Source: Trifolium pratense
Taxonomy: Eukaryota > Streptophyta > Magnoliopsida > Fabales > Fabaceae
Assembly (NCBI RefSeq): GCF_020283565.1
Contig: NW_025721064.1
Span: 1 to 64,000 of the forward strand
Direction of reading: 5' to 3'
DNA length: 64,000 bases
The position numbers and the translations under genes are program-made. The notes under the pieces were generated by a model, which did no database searches, had not been told where the DNA came from, and worked only from the letters and a program-made list of their open reading frames with translations. Every line of letters starts with the position of its first letter. Position 1 is the first letter of the stretch. Of the stretch, positions 1-12,913 are shown piece after piece.

Positions 1-35
1 ACAACCCTTTTTTGTGTCTTTGACGTACCTCAGTC

Positions 36-1082
36 ATGGCTATGTCTCACTCTTTCATTCCTCTGGTCTTTTTCATATTGCTACTTATACAGGCCATAGC
101 TGGCATTGACCTAAATTGGTATGATGCTCATGCAACCTTCTACGGTGGTCCTTCAGGAGCTGGAACCATGCGTAAGTTCTAAAATTAAACTTCGATTTTT
201 TACTTTATAACATTTTAGATGATACAAATCGTTTATACGTAATTTATTCTCTCAACAATAAAGAACAATGAATCTCAATTATTTTGTTTGTCTAATATTC
301 TTCACCCACATGCAATTATAAATAAAATCATATTTCAATTTTTTAATATCATATGGTATGCGTTAGATGAAGTTCAGATGACTAATCCTTATTATTTATT
401 ATATATACATGAATTAAGAATAAATGAGCAACAAATCGTGCCGCTAATCCTTTCTTGTATTTGTGCAGAGGGGGCTTGTGGTTATGGTGATCTGTACAAA
501 CAAGGATATGGACTTGCAAACACAGCACTAAGCACAGCTCTATTCAATAATGGAGCTACTTGTGGTGCTTGTTTTCAGTTATTTTGTGTCAACGATCCCC
601 AATGGTGCATAAAGGGCGCAAAGCCAATCACAGTAACCGCAACAAATTTTTGTCCTCCAAATTCCGCCCAGCCCGGTGCTTGTAACCCACCACTAAAACA
701 CTTTGACTTAAGTTATAAAATGTTCACTTCTATTGCCTACGAAAAAGGCGGTATCATACCCGTTAAATATCGACGTGTTTCATGTGTGAAACAAGGGGGT
801 GTTAGGTTTGAGATCAACGGAAACCCTAATTTCTTGTTTGTTTTGGTGTTCAATGTTGCCAATGCTGGTGATGTTTCTCGTGTTAGTGTCAAAGGGTCTA
901 AGACTGGATGGATTCCCATGAAGCGCAATTTTGGACAAAAGTGGAATACTGGAGTGAATTTGGTAGGACAAGCTTTGTCATTTCAAGTTACTACAAGTGA
1001 TGGAAAAACTTTGGAGTTTTATTCAGTTTCTCCTTACAACTGGCAATTTGGACAGACTTATCAGAGCCAGGGTAATTTTTAG
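36..1082 (+). CDS. Alpha-expansin, copy 1 (intact)
   Basis: Secreted cell-wall loosening protein; expansins disrupt non-covalent cellulose-matrix contacts without hydrolysis. Exons are 36-171 and 469-1082, joined in phase 1 by a GTAAGT...CAG intron of 297 bp, giving 249 aa, the usual alpha-expansin length. Residues 1-23 form a signal peptide ending in AIAG. Next comes the GH45-like domain with a Cys-rich segment (residues about 49-117) and the family HFD motif at 123-125, then the C-terminal cellulose-binding-like domain containing the NWQFGQTY motif near the end. The ATG at 36 is chosen because it starts the signal peptide; a long open frame beginning at 288 lies mostly in the intron. An AATAAA sits about 110 bp after the stop. 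Its protein is identical to that of copy 3. Confidence 0.93.
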
Positions 1083-1859
1083 ATAAAATTTAACTCATAA
1101 ATATATCAAGTCACAAAATTATTAGGAGAATTGAGTTAAGAGATAATAATTATTGTGAGTATCATGTTATTTCAATTCTAGCATTTTGATGAAATAAAAG
1201 TCTACGGTTTATAATTTTTAAAATGGTTTTCTTGTACACCTTTTCGTTGTATAATTTATGTTTAAATGATATTTCCAAATCCACTTAGAATTCTAGTTTG
1301 TTTTTGCCATTTATATATAAAAAAAATACTAATTTGTTTTTTTGGTCAATATTTTTAGACTTATATAAATGACATTTTTCACAAGTGAATTGTATATAGA
1401 CTTATAAAAAACTTACATATTGTGAAATTCTATATACAATTCATTTGTTAAAAAAGCTATTTAATACATTCAAGACAAATTTAGTTATTATATATATATA
1501 TACATGTGAGTGTATGCGCGCGCATACACTTTTTTATGGTATATATATTCATTAATATTGTACGTAATAGAGTATAGTTGTCGATATTTGGGGCATTTAT
1601 CTGTTATTAAAGCTTGCGCGTCAGTGACAGAGTTGTTCAATGAATCAACCTTATTATCTCATTGTTTCTCGTATTTCATCGCTATCACATATAAAAACTG
1701 TGGAATATGATTCATTTTCTCCTTATCAAGTTCCGGAGATGAATCCACTCTCATTCAACTCGAAACTCCGAATTATCTATAACTTCCTTCATGGTACAAT
1801 AATACGTGGAACACACCCTAACCCCGTTAAAACTTTTGCTCCAAATAAGCCCATACCAC

Positions 1860-2090
1860 TTTTCGCATGGATAATTTTTCATAACTTAGAAAATTAATAC
1901 CTCTCCGGACACCCTTATTTGAACCCCACCAAAAAGAATTCATCATCCTCTCCAATTTTTCACCGAGGGATGACGGTAGCAAAAATGTGCTCATATAGTA
2001 AGTTGGAATAGCTTGAGTCACAAATTTCACAAACAAATGACAAGTATCACTAAAACTCACATAACATTTTTCACATGCTCCATTAAATTT
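1860..2090 (-). pseudogene. LINE reverse-transcriptase fragment, repeated in every unit
   Basis: On the minus strand the peptide around AIPTYYMSTFLLPSS and MMNSFWWG matches the region after the RT domain of plant non-LTR retrotransposons. It was part of the ancestral unit, since all six units carry it (similar points at 1900, 5401, 8528, 11650, 14770 and 17883). In unit 1 the frame is open from 2060 to 1827. In the other units a TAT codon in the SYEK stretch reads TAG. It is a passenger fragment with no function visible. Confidence 0.7.
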
Positions 2091-2099
2091 TTCTTCCTA

Positions 2100-2960
2100 T
2101 AGGAAAAGTGACAAATACCACTGAAACTTGCATACACAATTGCAAAGTTTCGAGTTTGACCTTGGATGAAAGTAGCACCGTTTGAAACATTTTTTTGAGA
2201 TTTCATATTATAGAAGAAGGAAAAATTACACTCACAACCCCTGAAATCTATTTAAATGATATCGACAACTCCCTCTAGTTTTATAAACTTACACTAATCT
2301 CCCTTTAATTCATATCAAATACACAAATACCTCCCTTTCTCATTAACGATGTTCATTTTCTGTTAACTGTTTTCATAGTTTTTTTTTTATAAGAAACTTT
2401 TTTCATAGTTGATCGTTGTTAAATGTTGAACATGTCACCCCAATTTACAATCAAATTAGTTTTATCATTAGTATTATGTTGACGACAGCCAATTATGTGA
2501 TTATCGATTCAAATAAGTTGTTGTTATATGTTTTATTTATAGTCAATTAGCTCTATATCGTCTTTATTCCAACAAAATGTAACAAAAAGAAAGAGAAAGG
2601 GAATTTGGTTCGAGAAAACTAAGAGGTTGATGGGACATAAGATGAAATGGTGATGAAGTCATTTTATAGAATCTTAAGCAAAAATGAGTTGACTTTATTG
2701 TGGTGTTTGCCCTCTTTTAGGCCTGGTTTGTTTCAGACTTTCTAGCAAAAAAAAAAATCAATTTTTTTTTAATTTTACTTGTGTTTGTTTTAGATTTTTT
2801 CAAAAATCATTTTAGTAAAAAGAAAATCATTTTTTCCTACAAAATGAAAAGCTATTTCCAATAGCTTTTTTCAAAATCTATTATTTTGAAAATCATTTTC
2901 TGAGAATGTATCCTATATATGCAAATGTTAATTCTTTAATGAATTTATCTTCTTTATTTT
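2100..2960. other. Unit spacer without gene
   Basis: AT-rich spacer between the LINE fragment and the next promoter, repeated in units 1-5. It holds poly-A/T runs and a fold-back stretch near 2720-2930 built on AAAATCATTTT-type repeats, which resembles an old MITE. No coding potential was seen. In unit 6 this part is missing, which marks the end of the array. Confidence 0.5.
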
Positions 2961-3166
2961 TTGGACAATTGACTTTTTATTAGTCTTGAGAGTTGACTAT
3001 TATTTTTAGTCGTCTCGAGAATTGACTTTATTTCTTTATTTGTCTTGAGAATTGAAATATATCCTTTTATATTTATTTTGATTTCCTTTAAATACCATCA
3101 TTTATTCACCACTCTAACATGCAAATATTCCACAACCCTTTTTTGTGTCTTTGACGTACCTCAGTC
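2960..3166 (+). promoter_or_regulatory. Expansin promoter with clustered TTGAC (W-box core) motifs
   Basis: Shown for copy 2 and repeated before copies 3-6. TTGAC cores occur at 2969, 2993 and 3022, within short diverged repeats of the form TCTTGAGAATTGAC, ending about 110 bp before the ATG. A TTTAAATA stretch at about 3089 is a plausible TATA element. TTGAC is the core bound by WRKY factors; that these sites are used is inference. Confidence 0.45.
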
Positions 3167-4214
3167 ATGGCTATGTCTCACTCTTTCATTCCTCTGGTCT
3201 TTTTCATATTGCTACTTATACAGGCCATAGCTGGCATTGACCTAAATTGGTATGATGCTCATGCAACCTTCTACGGTGGTCCTTCAGGAGCTGGAACCAT
3301 GCGTAAGTTCTAAAATTAAACTTCAATTTTTTACTTTATAACATTTTAGATGATACAAATCGTTTATACGTAATTTATTCTCTCAACAATAAAGAACAAT
3401 GAATCTCAATTATTTTGTTTGTCTAATATTCATCACCCACATGCAATTATAAATAAAATCATATTTCAATTTTTTAATATCATATGGTATGCGTTAGATG
3501 AAGTTCAGATGACTAATCCTTATTATTTGTTATATATACATGAATTAAGAATAAATGAGCAACAAATCGTGCCGCTAATCCTTTCTTGTATTTGTGCAGA
3601 GGGGGCTTGTGGTTATGGTGATCTGTACAAACAAGGATATGGACTTGCAAACACAGCACTAAGCACAGCTCTATTCAATAATGGAGCTACTTGTGGTGCT
3701 TGTTTTCAGTTATTTTGTGTCAACGATCCCCAATGGTGCATAAAGGGCGCAAAGCCAATCACAGTAACCGCAACAAATTTTTGTCCTCCAAATTCCGCCC
3801 AGCCCGGTGCTTGTAACCCACCACTAAAACACTTTGACTTAAGTTATAAAATGTTCACTTCTATTGCCTACGAAAAAGGCGGTATCATACCCGTTAAATA
3901 TCGACGTGTTTCATGTGTGAAACAAGGGGGGTGTTAGGTTTGAGATCAACGGAAACCCTAATTTCTTGTTTGTTTTGGTGTTCAATGTTGCCAATGCTGG
4001 TGATGTTTCTCGTGTTAGTGTCAAAGGGTCTAAGACTGGATGGATTCCCATGAAGCGCAATTTTGGACAAAAGTGGAATACTGGAGTGAATTTGGTAGGA
4101 CAAGCTTTGTCATTTCAAGTTACTACAAGTGATGGAAAAACTTTGGAGTTTTATTCAGTTTCTCCTTACAACTGGCAATTTGGACAGACTTATCAGAGCC
4201 AGGGTAATTTTTAG
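3167..4214 (+). pseudogene. Alpha-expansin, copy 2 (frameshifted)
   Basis: Exon 1 (3167-3302), the intron and the start of exon 2 (3600) match copy 1. At about 3926-3931 a run of five G in the other copies is six G here. The extra base shifts the frame and creates a stop two codons later, at about residue 157 of 249. The C-terminal cellulose-binding-like domain is therefore lost, although its sequence remains open in the shifted frame through to 4214. Everything else looks functional, so the break is very young, or is a homopolymer error in the sequence. Confidence 0.88.
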
Positions 4215-4626
4215 ATAAAATTTAACTCATAAATATATCAAGTCACAAAATTATTAGGAGAATTGAGTTAAGAGATAATAATTATTGTGAGTATCATGTT
4301 ATTTCAATTCTAGCATTTTGATGAAATAAAAGTCTACGATTTATAATTTTTAAAATGGTTTTCTTGTACACCTTTTCGTTGTATAATTTATGTTTAAATG
4401 ATATTTCCAAATCCACTTAGAATTCTAGTTTGTTTTTGCCATTTATATATAAAAAAAATACTAATTTGTTTTTTTGGTCAATATTTTTAGACTTATATAA
4501 ATGACATTTTTCACAACTGAATTGTATATAGACTTATAAAAAACTTACATATTGTGAAATTCTATATACAATTCATTTGTTAAAAAAGCTATTTAATACA
4601 TTCAAGACAAATTTAGTTATTATATA

Positions 4627-4999
4627 CTAGCGGGCCAGACAGGCGCGTTCCGCGCCTGCCTGTGTCTAACTTATGTCCAACAAAAATGTCTTATGTTATG
4701 ATGAATTTGTTAATAAAAGATTTTTATTGCTAAAAAAATAAGGATATTGTTGGTATTATGAAAAATCGACACCAAAAATATTTGTATTCTCTTTTTATAT
4801 AGTATAGATGTAGTATTAAGTTGGTTATCATTCATGTATAGGCAACTCATTTGCCACTTATTCACATTTTTATGATTTAAAATTTTTTTATTTTTAAATT
4901 GATTAGTTAATGGAAGTTGTGAAACTAAGTCAAGGGTAAAATAGGTATATTGAAAAGTCCATCCCAAACTCACCTATCCTTTTTATATATTGTTATAGA
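4627..4999 (-). mobile_element. Non-autonomous Helitron, 373 bp
   Basis: Comparing unit 2 with the empty sites in units 1 and 3-6 gives exact ends. The insertion lies between A(4626) and T(5000) with no target duplication; removing it restores the unit 3 sequence exactly. Read on the minus strand it starts TCTATAACAATATATAAAAA and ends in CTAG, preceded by a GC-rich hairpin (AGGCAGGCGCG, loop, CGCGCCTGTCT). TC start, CTRR end, 3' hairpin and A|T insertion are the Helitron hallmarks. It has no Rep/helicase gene, so it would be mobilised in trans. Confidence 0.88.
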
Positions 5000-6666
5000 T
5001 ATACATGTGAGTGTATGCGCGCGCATACACTTTTTTATGGTATATATATTCATTAATATTGTACGTAATAGAGTATAGTTGTCGATATTTGGGGCATTTA
5101 TCTGTTATTAAAGCTTGCGCGTCAGTGACAGAGTTGTTCAATGAATCAACCTTATTATCTCATTGTTTCTCGTATTTCATCGCTATCACGTATAAAAACT
5201 GTGGAATATGATTCATTTTCTCCTTATCAAGTTCCGGAGATGAATCCACTCTCATTCAACTCGAAACTCCGAATTATCTATAACTTCCTTCATGGTACAA
5301 TAATACGTGGAACACACCCTAACCCCGTTAAAACTTTTGCTCCAAATAAGCCCATACCACTTTTCGCATGGATAATTTTTCCTAACTTAGAAAATTAATA
5401 CCTCTCCGGACACCCTTATTTGAACCCCACCAAAAAGAATTCATCATCCTCTCCAATTTTTCACCGAGGGATGACGGTAGCAAAAATGTGCTCATATAGT
5501 AAGTTGGAATAGCTTGAGTCACAAATTTCACAAACAAATGACAAGTATCACTAAAACTCACATAACATTTTTCACATGCTCCATTAAATTTTTCTTCCTA
5601 TAGGAAAAGTGACAAATACCACTGAAACTTGCATACACAATTGCAAAGTTTCGAGTTTGACCTTGGATGAAAGTAGCACCGTTTGAAACATTTTTTTGAG
5701 ATTTCATATTATAGAAGAAGGAAAAATTACACTCACAACCCCTGAAATCTATTTAAATGATATCGAAAACTCCCTCTAGTTTTATAAACTTACACTAATC
5801 TCCCTATAATTCATATCAAATACACAAATACCTCCCTTTCTCATTAATGATGTTCATTTTCTGTTAACTGTTTTCATAGTTTTTTTTTTATAAGAAACTT
5901 TTTTCATAGTTGATCGTTGTTAAATGTTGAACATGTCACCCCAATTTACAATCAAATTAGTTTTATCATTAGTATTATGTTGACGACAGCCAATTATGTG
6001 ATTATCGTTTCAAATAAGTTGTTGTTATATGTTTTATTTATAGTCAATTAGCTCTATATCATCTTTATTCCAACAAAATGTAACAAAAAGAAAGAGAAAG
6101 GGAATTTGGTTCGAGAAAACTAAGAGGTTGATGGGACATAAGATGAAATGGTGATGAAGTCATTTTATAGAATCTAAAGCAAAAATGAGTTGACTTTATT
6201 GTGGTGTTTGCCCTCTTTTAGGCCTGGTTTGTTTCAGACTTTCTAGCAAAAAAAAAAATCAATTTTTTTTTATTTTACTTGTGTTTGTTTTAGATTTTTT
6301 CAAAAATCATTTTAGTAAAAAGAAAATCATTTTTTCCTACAAAATGAAAAGCTATTTCCAATAGCTTTTTTCAAAATCTATTATTTTGAAAATCATTTTC
6401 TAAGATTTTATCATATATATGCAAATGTTAATTCTTTAATGAATTTATCTTCTTTATTTTTTGGACAATTGACTTTTTATTAGTCTTGAGAGTTGACTAT
6501 TATTTTTAGTCGTCTCGAGAATTGACTTTATATCTTTATTTATCTTGAGAATTGAAATATATCCTTTTATATTTATTTTCATTTCCTTTAAATACCATCA
6601 TTTATTCACCACTCTAACATGCAAATATTCCACAACCCTTTTTTGTGTCTTTGACGTACCTCAGTC

Positions 6667-7713
6667 ATGGCTATGTCTCACTCTTTCATTCCTCTGGTCT
6701 TTTTCATATTGCTACTTATACAGGCCATAGCTGGCATTGACCTAAATTGGTATGATGCTCATGCAACCTTCTACGGTGGTCCTTCAGGAGCTGGAACCAT
6801 GCGTAAGTTCTAAAATTAAACTTCAATTTTTTACTTTATAACATTTTAGATGATACAAATCGTTTATACGTAATTTATTCTCTCAACAATAAAGAACAAT
6901 GAATCTCAATTATTTTGTTTGTCTATTATTCTTCACCCACATGCAATTATAAATAAAATCATATTTCAATTTTTTAATATCATATGGTATGCGTTAGATG
7001 AAGTTCAGATGACTAATCCTTATTATTTATTATATATACATGAATTAAGAATAAATGAGCAACAAATCGTGCCGCTAATCCTTTCTTGTATTTGTGAAGA
7101 GGGGGCTTGTGGTTATGGTGATCTGTACAAACAAGGATATGGACTTGCAAACACAGCACTAAGCACAGCTCTATTCAATAATGGAGCTACTTGTGGTGCT
7201 TGTTTTCAGTTATTTTGTGTCAACGATCCCCAATGGTGCATAAAGGGCGCAAAGCCAATCACAGTAACCGCAACAAATTTTTGTCCTCCAAATTCCGCCC
7301 AGCCCGGTGCTTGTAACCCACCACTAAAACACTTTGACTTAAGTTATAAAATGTTCACTTCTATTGCCTACGAAAAAGGCGGTATCATACCCGTTAAATA
7401 TCGACGTGTTTCATGTGTGAAACAAGGGGGTGTTAGGTTTGAGATCAACGGAAACCCTAATTTCTTGTTTGTTTTGGTGTTCAATGTTGCCAATGCTGGT
7501 GATGTTTCTCGTGTTAGTGTCAAAGGGTCTAAGACTGGATGGATTCCCATGAAGCGCAATTTTGGACAAAAGTGGAATACTGGAGTGAATTTGGTAGGAC
7601 AAGCTTTGTCATTTCAAGTTACTACAAGTGATGGAAAAACTTTGGAGTTTTATTCAGTTTCTCCTTACAACTGGCAATTTGGACAGACTTATCAGAGCCA
7701 GGGTAATTTTTAG
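6667..7713 (+). CDS. Alpha-expansin, copy 3 (intact)
   Basis: Exons are 6667-6802 and 7100-7713, encoding 249 aa identical to copy 1 (signal peptide 1-23, HFD at 123-125, C-terminal NWQFGQTY). The one notable change is at the splice acceptor: GAAG instead of the GCAG of copies 1, 2 and 5. AG is kept, so splicing should still work, but AAG acceptors are generally weaker than CAG. No other AG nearby keeps the frame as neatly. The upstream promoter carries the same TTGAC cluster as the other units. Confidence 0.92.
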
Positions 7714-9790
7714 ATAAAATTTAACTCATAAATATATCAAGTCACAAAATTATTAGGAGAATTGAGTTAAGAGATAATAATTATTGTGAGTATCATGTTA
7801 TTTCAATTCTAGCATTTTGATGAAATAAAAGTCTACGGTTTATAATTTTTAAAATGGTTTTCTTGTACACCTTTTCGTTGTATAATTTATGTTTAAATGA
7901 TATTTCCAAATCCACTTAGAATTCTAGTTTGTTTTTGCCATTTATATATAAAAAAAATACTAATTTGTTTTTTTGGTCAATATTTTTAGACTTATATAAA
8001 TGACATTTTTCACAAGTGAATTGAATATAGACTTATAAAAAATTACATATTGTGAAATTCTATATACAATTCATTTGTTAAAAAAGCTATTTAATACATT
8101 CAAGATAAATTTAGTTATTATATATATACATGTGAGTGTATGCGCGCACATACACTTTTTTATGGTATATATATATTCATTAATAGTGTACGTAATAGAG
8201 TATAGTTGTCGAAATTTGGGGCATTTATCTGTTATTAAAGCTTGCGCGTCAGTGACAGAGTTTTTCAATGAATCAATCTTATTATCTCATTGTTTCTCGT
8301 ATTTCATCGCTATCACGTATAAAAACTGTGGAATATGATTCATTTTCTCCTTATCAAGTTCCGGAGATGAATCCACTCTCATTCAACTCGAAACTCCGAA
8401 TTATCTATAACTTCCTTCATGGTACAATAATACGTGGAACACACCCTAACCCCGTTAAAACTTTTGCTCCAAATAAGCCCATACCACTTTCCGCATGGAT
8501 AATTGTTCCTAACTTAGAAAATTAATACCTCTCCGGACACCCTTATTTGAACACCACCAAAAAGAATTCATCATCCTCTCCAATTTTTCACCGAGGGATG
8601 ACGGTAGCAAAAATGTGCTCATATAGTAAGTTGGAATAGCTTGAGTCACAAATTTCACAAACAAATGACAAGTATCACTAAAACTCACATAACATTTTGC
8701 ACATGCTCCATTAATTTTTTTTTTCTATAGGCAAAGTGACAAATACCACTGAAACTTGCATACACAATTGCAATGTTTCGAGTTTGACATTGGATGAAAG
8801 TAGCACCGTTTGAAAGATTTTTTTGAGATTTCATATTATAGAAGAAGGAAAAATTACACTCACAACCCCTGGAATCTATTTAAATGATATCGACAACTCC
8901 CTCTAGTTTTATAAACTTACACTAATCTCCCTTTAATTCATATCAAATACACAAATACCTCCCTTTCTCATTAACGATGTTCATTTTCTGTTAACTGTTT
9001 TCATAGTTTTTTTTTATAAGAAACTTTTTTCATAGTTGATCGTTGTTAAATGTTGAACATGTCACCGCAATTTACAATCAAATTAGTTTTATCATTAGTA
9101 TTATGTTGACGACAGCCAATTTTGTGATTATCGTTTCAAATAAGTTGTTGTTATATGTTTTATTTATAGTCAATTAGCTCTATATCGTCTTTATACCAAC
9201 AAAATGTAACAAAAAGAAAGAGAAAGGGAATTTGGTTCGAGAAAACTAAGGTTGATGGGACATAAGATGAAATGGTGATGAAGTCATTTTATAGAATCTT
9301 AAGCAAAAATGAGTTGACTTTATTGTGGTGTTTGCCCTCTTTTAGGCCTGGTTTGTTTCAGACTTTCTAGCAAAAAAAAAAATCAATTTTTTTTTATTTT
9401 ACTTGTGTTTGTTTTAGATTTTTTCAAAAATCATTTTAGTAAAAAGAAAATCATTTTTTCCTACAAAATGAAAAGCTATTTCCAATAGCTTTTTTCAAAA
9501 TCTATTATTTTGAAAATCATTTTCTAAGATTTTATCATATATATGCAAATGTTAATTCTTTAATGAATTTATCTTCTTTATTTTTTGGACAATTGACTTT
9601 TTATTAGTCTTGAGAGTTGACTATTATTTTTAGTCGTCTCGAGAATTGACTTTATATCTTTATTTATCTTGAGAATTGAAATATATCCTTTTATATTTAT
9701 TTTCATTTCCTTTAAATACCATCATTTATTCACCACTCTAACATGCAAATATTCCACAACCCTTTTTTGTGTCTTTGACGTACCTCAGTC

Positions 9791-10837
9791 ATGGCTATGT
9801 CTCACTCTTTCATTCCTCTGGTCTTTTTCATATTGCTACTTATACAGGCCATAGCTGGCATTGACCTAAATTGGTATGATGCTCATGCAACCTTCTACGG
9901 TGGTCCTTCAGGAGCTGGAACCATGCGTAAGTTCTAAAATTAAACTTCAATTTTTTACTTTATAACATTTTAGATGATACAAATCGTTTATACGTAATTT
10001 ATTCTCTCAACAATAAAGAACAATGAATCTCAATTATTTTGTTTGTCTATTATTCTTCACCCACATGCAATTATAAATAAAATCATATTTCAATTTTTTA
10101 ATATCATATGGTATGCGTTAGATGAAGTTCAGATGACTAATCCTTATTATTTATTATATATACATGAATTAAGAATAAATGAGCAACAAATCGTGCCGCT
10201 AATCCTTTCTTGTATTTGTGAAGAGGGGGCTTGTGGTTATGGTGATCTGTACAAACAAGGATATGGACTTGCAAACACAGCACTAAGCACAGCTCTATTC
10301 AATAATGGAGCTACTTGTGGTGCTTGTTTTCAGTTATTTTGTGTCAACGATCCCCAATGGTGCATAAAGGGCGCAAAGCCAATCACAATAACCGCAACAA
10401 ATTTTTGTCCTCCAAATTCCGCCCAGCCCGGTGCTTGTAACCCACCACTAAAACACTTTGACTTAAGTTATAAAATGTTCACTTCTATTGCCTACGAAAA
10501 AGGCGGTATCATACCCGTTAAATATCGACGTGTTTCATGTGTGAAACAAGGGGGTGTTAGGTTTGAGATCAACGGAAACCCTAATTTCTTGTTTGTTTTG
10601 GTGTTCAATGTTGCCAATGCTGGTGATGTTTCTCGTGTTAGTGTCAAAGGGTCTAAGACTGGATGGATTCCCATGAAGCGCAATTTTGGACAAAAGTGGA
10701 ATACTGGAGTGAATTTGGTAGGACAAGCTTTGTCATTTCAAGTTACTACAAGTGATGGAAAAACTTTGGAGTTTTATTCAGTTTCTCCTTACAACTGGCA
10801 ATTTGGACAGACTTATCAGAGCCAGGGTAATTTTTAG
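9791..10837 (+). CDS. Alpha-expansin, copy 4 (intact)
   Basis: Exons are 9791-9926 and 10224-10837, giving 249 aa. It differs from copies 1 and 3 by one conservative change, V101I, in the conserved [12 protein letters not shown] stretch. It shares the GAAG acceptor with copy 3, which suggests units 3 and 4 are direct sisters. Signal peptide, cysteines and HFD motif are intact. Predicted to be a secreted wall-loosening protein like its neighbours. Confidence 0.92.
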
Positions 10838-12913
10838 ATAAAATTTAACTCATAAATATATCAAGTCACAAAATTATTAGGAGAATTGAGTTAAGAGATA
10901 ATAATTATTGTGAGTATCATGTTATTTCAATTCTAGCATTTTGATGAAATAAAAGTCTACGGTTTATAATTTTTAAAATGGTTTTCTTGTACACCTTTTC
11001 GTTGTATAATTTATGTTTAAATGATATTTCCAAATCCACTTAGAATTCTAGTTTGTTTTTGCCATTTATATATAAAAAAAATACTAATTTATTTTTTTGG
11101 TCAATATTTTTAGACTTATATAAATGACATTTTTCACAAGTGAATTGAATATAGACTTATAAAAAATTACATATTGTGAAATTCTATATACAATTCATTT
11201 GTTAAAAAAGCTATTTAATACATTCAAGACAAATTTAGTTATTATATATATACATGTGAGTGTATGCGCGCACATACACTTTTTTATGGTATATATATTC
11301 ATTAATAGTGTACGTAATAGAGTATAGTTGTCGAAATTTGGGGCATTTATCTGTTATTAAAGCTTGCGCGTCAGTGACAGAGTTGTTCAATGAATCAACC
11401 TTATTATCTCATTGTTTCTCGTATTTCATCGCTATCACGTATAAAAACTGTGGAATATGATTCATTTTCTCCTTATCAAGTTCCGGAGATGAATCCACTC
11501 TCATTCAACTCGAAACTCCGAATTATCTATAACTTCCTTCATGGTACAATAATACGTGGAACACACCCTAACCCCGTTAAAACTTTTGCTCCAAATAAGC
11601 CCATACCACTTTCTGCATGGATAATTGTTCCTAACTTAGAAAATTAATACCTCTCCGGACAACCTTATTTGAACCCTACCAAAAAGAATTCATCATCCTC
11701 TCCAATTTTTCACCGAGGGATGACGGTAGCAAAAATGTGCTCATATAGTAAGTTGGAATAGCTTGAGTCACAAATTTCACAAACAAATGACAAGTATCAC
11801 TAAAACTCACATAACATTTTTCACATGCTCCATTAAATTTTTCTTTCTATAGGCAAAGTGACAAATACCACTGAAACTTGCATACACAATTGCAAAGTTT
11901 CGAGTTTGACCTTGGATGAAAGTAGCACCGTTTGAAACATTTTTTTGAGATTTCATATTATAGAAGAAGGAAAAATTACACTCACAACCCCGGGAATCTA
12001 TTTAAATGATATCGACAACTCCCTCTAGTTTTATAAACTTACACTAATCTCCCTTTAATTCATATCAAATACACAAATACCTCCCTTTCTCATTAACGAT
12101 GTTCATTTTCTGTTAACTGTTTTCATAGTTTTTTTTTATAAGAAACTTTTTTCATAGTTGATCGTTGTTAAATGTTGAACATGTCACCGCAATTTACAAT
12201 CAAATTAGTTTTATCATTTGTATTATATTGACGACAACCAATTTTGTGATTATCGTTTCAAATAAGTTGTTGTTATATGTTTTATTTATAGTCAATTAGC
12301 TCTATATCGTCTTTATACCAACAAAATGTAACAAAAAGAAAGAGAAAGGGAATTTGGTTCGAGAAAACTAAGGTTGATGGGACATAAGATGAAATGGTGA
12401 TGAAGTCATTTTATAGAATCTTAAGCAAAAATGAGTTGACTTTATTGTGGTGTTTGCCCTCTTTTAGGCCTGATTTGTTTCAGACTTTCCAGCAAAAAAA
12501 AAAAATCAATTTTTTTTTATTTTACTTGTGTTTGTTTTAGATTTTTTCAAAAATCATTTTAGTAAAAAGAAAATCATTTTTTCCTACAAAATGAAAAGCT
12601 ATTTCCAATAGCTTTTTTCAAAATCTATTATTTTGAAAATCATTTTCTAAGATTTTATCATATATATGCAAATGTTAATTCTTTAATGAATTTATCTTCT
12701 TTATTTTTTGGACAATTGACTTTTTATTAGTCTTGAGAGTTGACTATTATTTTTAGTCGTCTCGAGAATTGACTTTATATCTTTATTTGTCTTGAGAATT
12801 GAAATATATCCTTTTATATTTATTTTCATTTCCTTTAAATACCATCATTTATTCACCACTCTAACATGCAAATATTCCACAACCCTTTTTTGTGTCTTTT
12901 ACGTACCTCAGTC

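Noticed and set aside
288..468. Long open frame running from the expansin intron into exon 2 (264 aa), also at 3419, 6919, 10043 and 13166
   Set aside because: The upstream part lacks family similarity, and the exon 1 plus exon 2 model gives a signal peptide and a full-length expansin with consensus splice sites.
737..971. Minus-strand frames over expansin exon 2 (also in the other copies)
   Set aside because: They are antisense mirrors of the coding exon with no family similarity.
1066..1082. Possible further splice donor (CAGG|GTAATT) at the end of expansin exon 2
   Set aside because: The stop six bases later gives the expected expansin length and C terminus (GNF); no further conserved exon follows.
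1640..1897. An 85-aa open frame (starting MNQPYYLIV) kept in all six array units
   Set aside because: The units are so alike that any frame would persist. The differences that exist are mostly amino-acid-changing, there is no recognisable domain, and the region borders the LINE fragment on the other strand.
4710..4973. 87-aa minus-strand frame inside the Helitron
   Set aside because: Low complexity, no Rep or helicase motif; too short and AT-driven.
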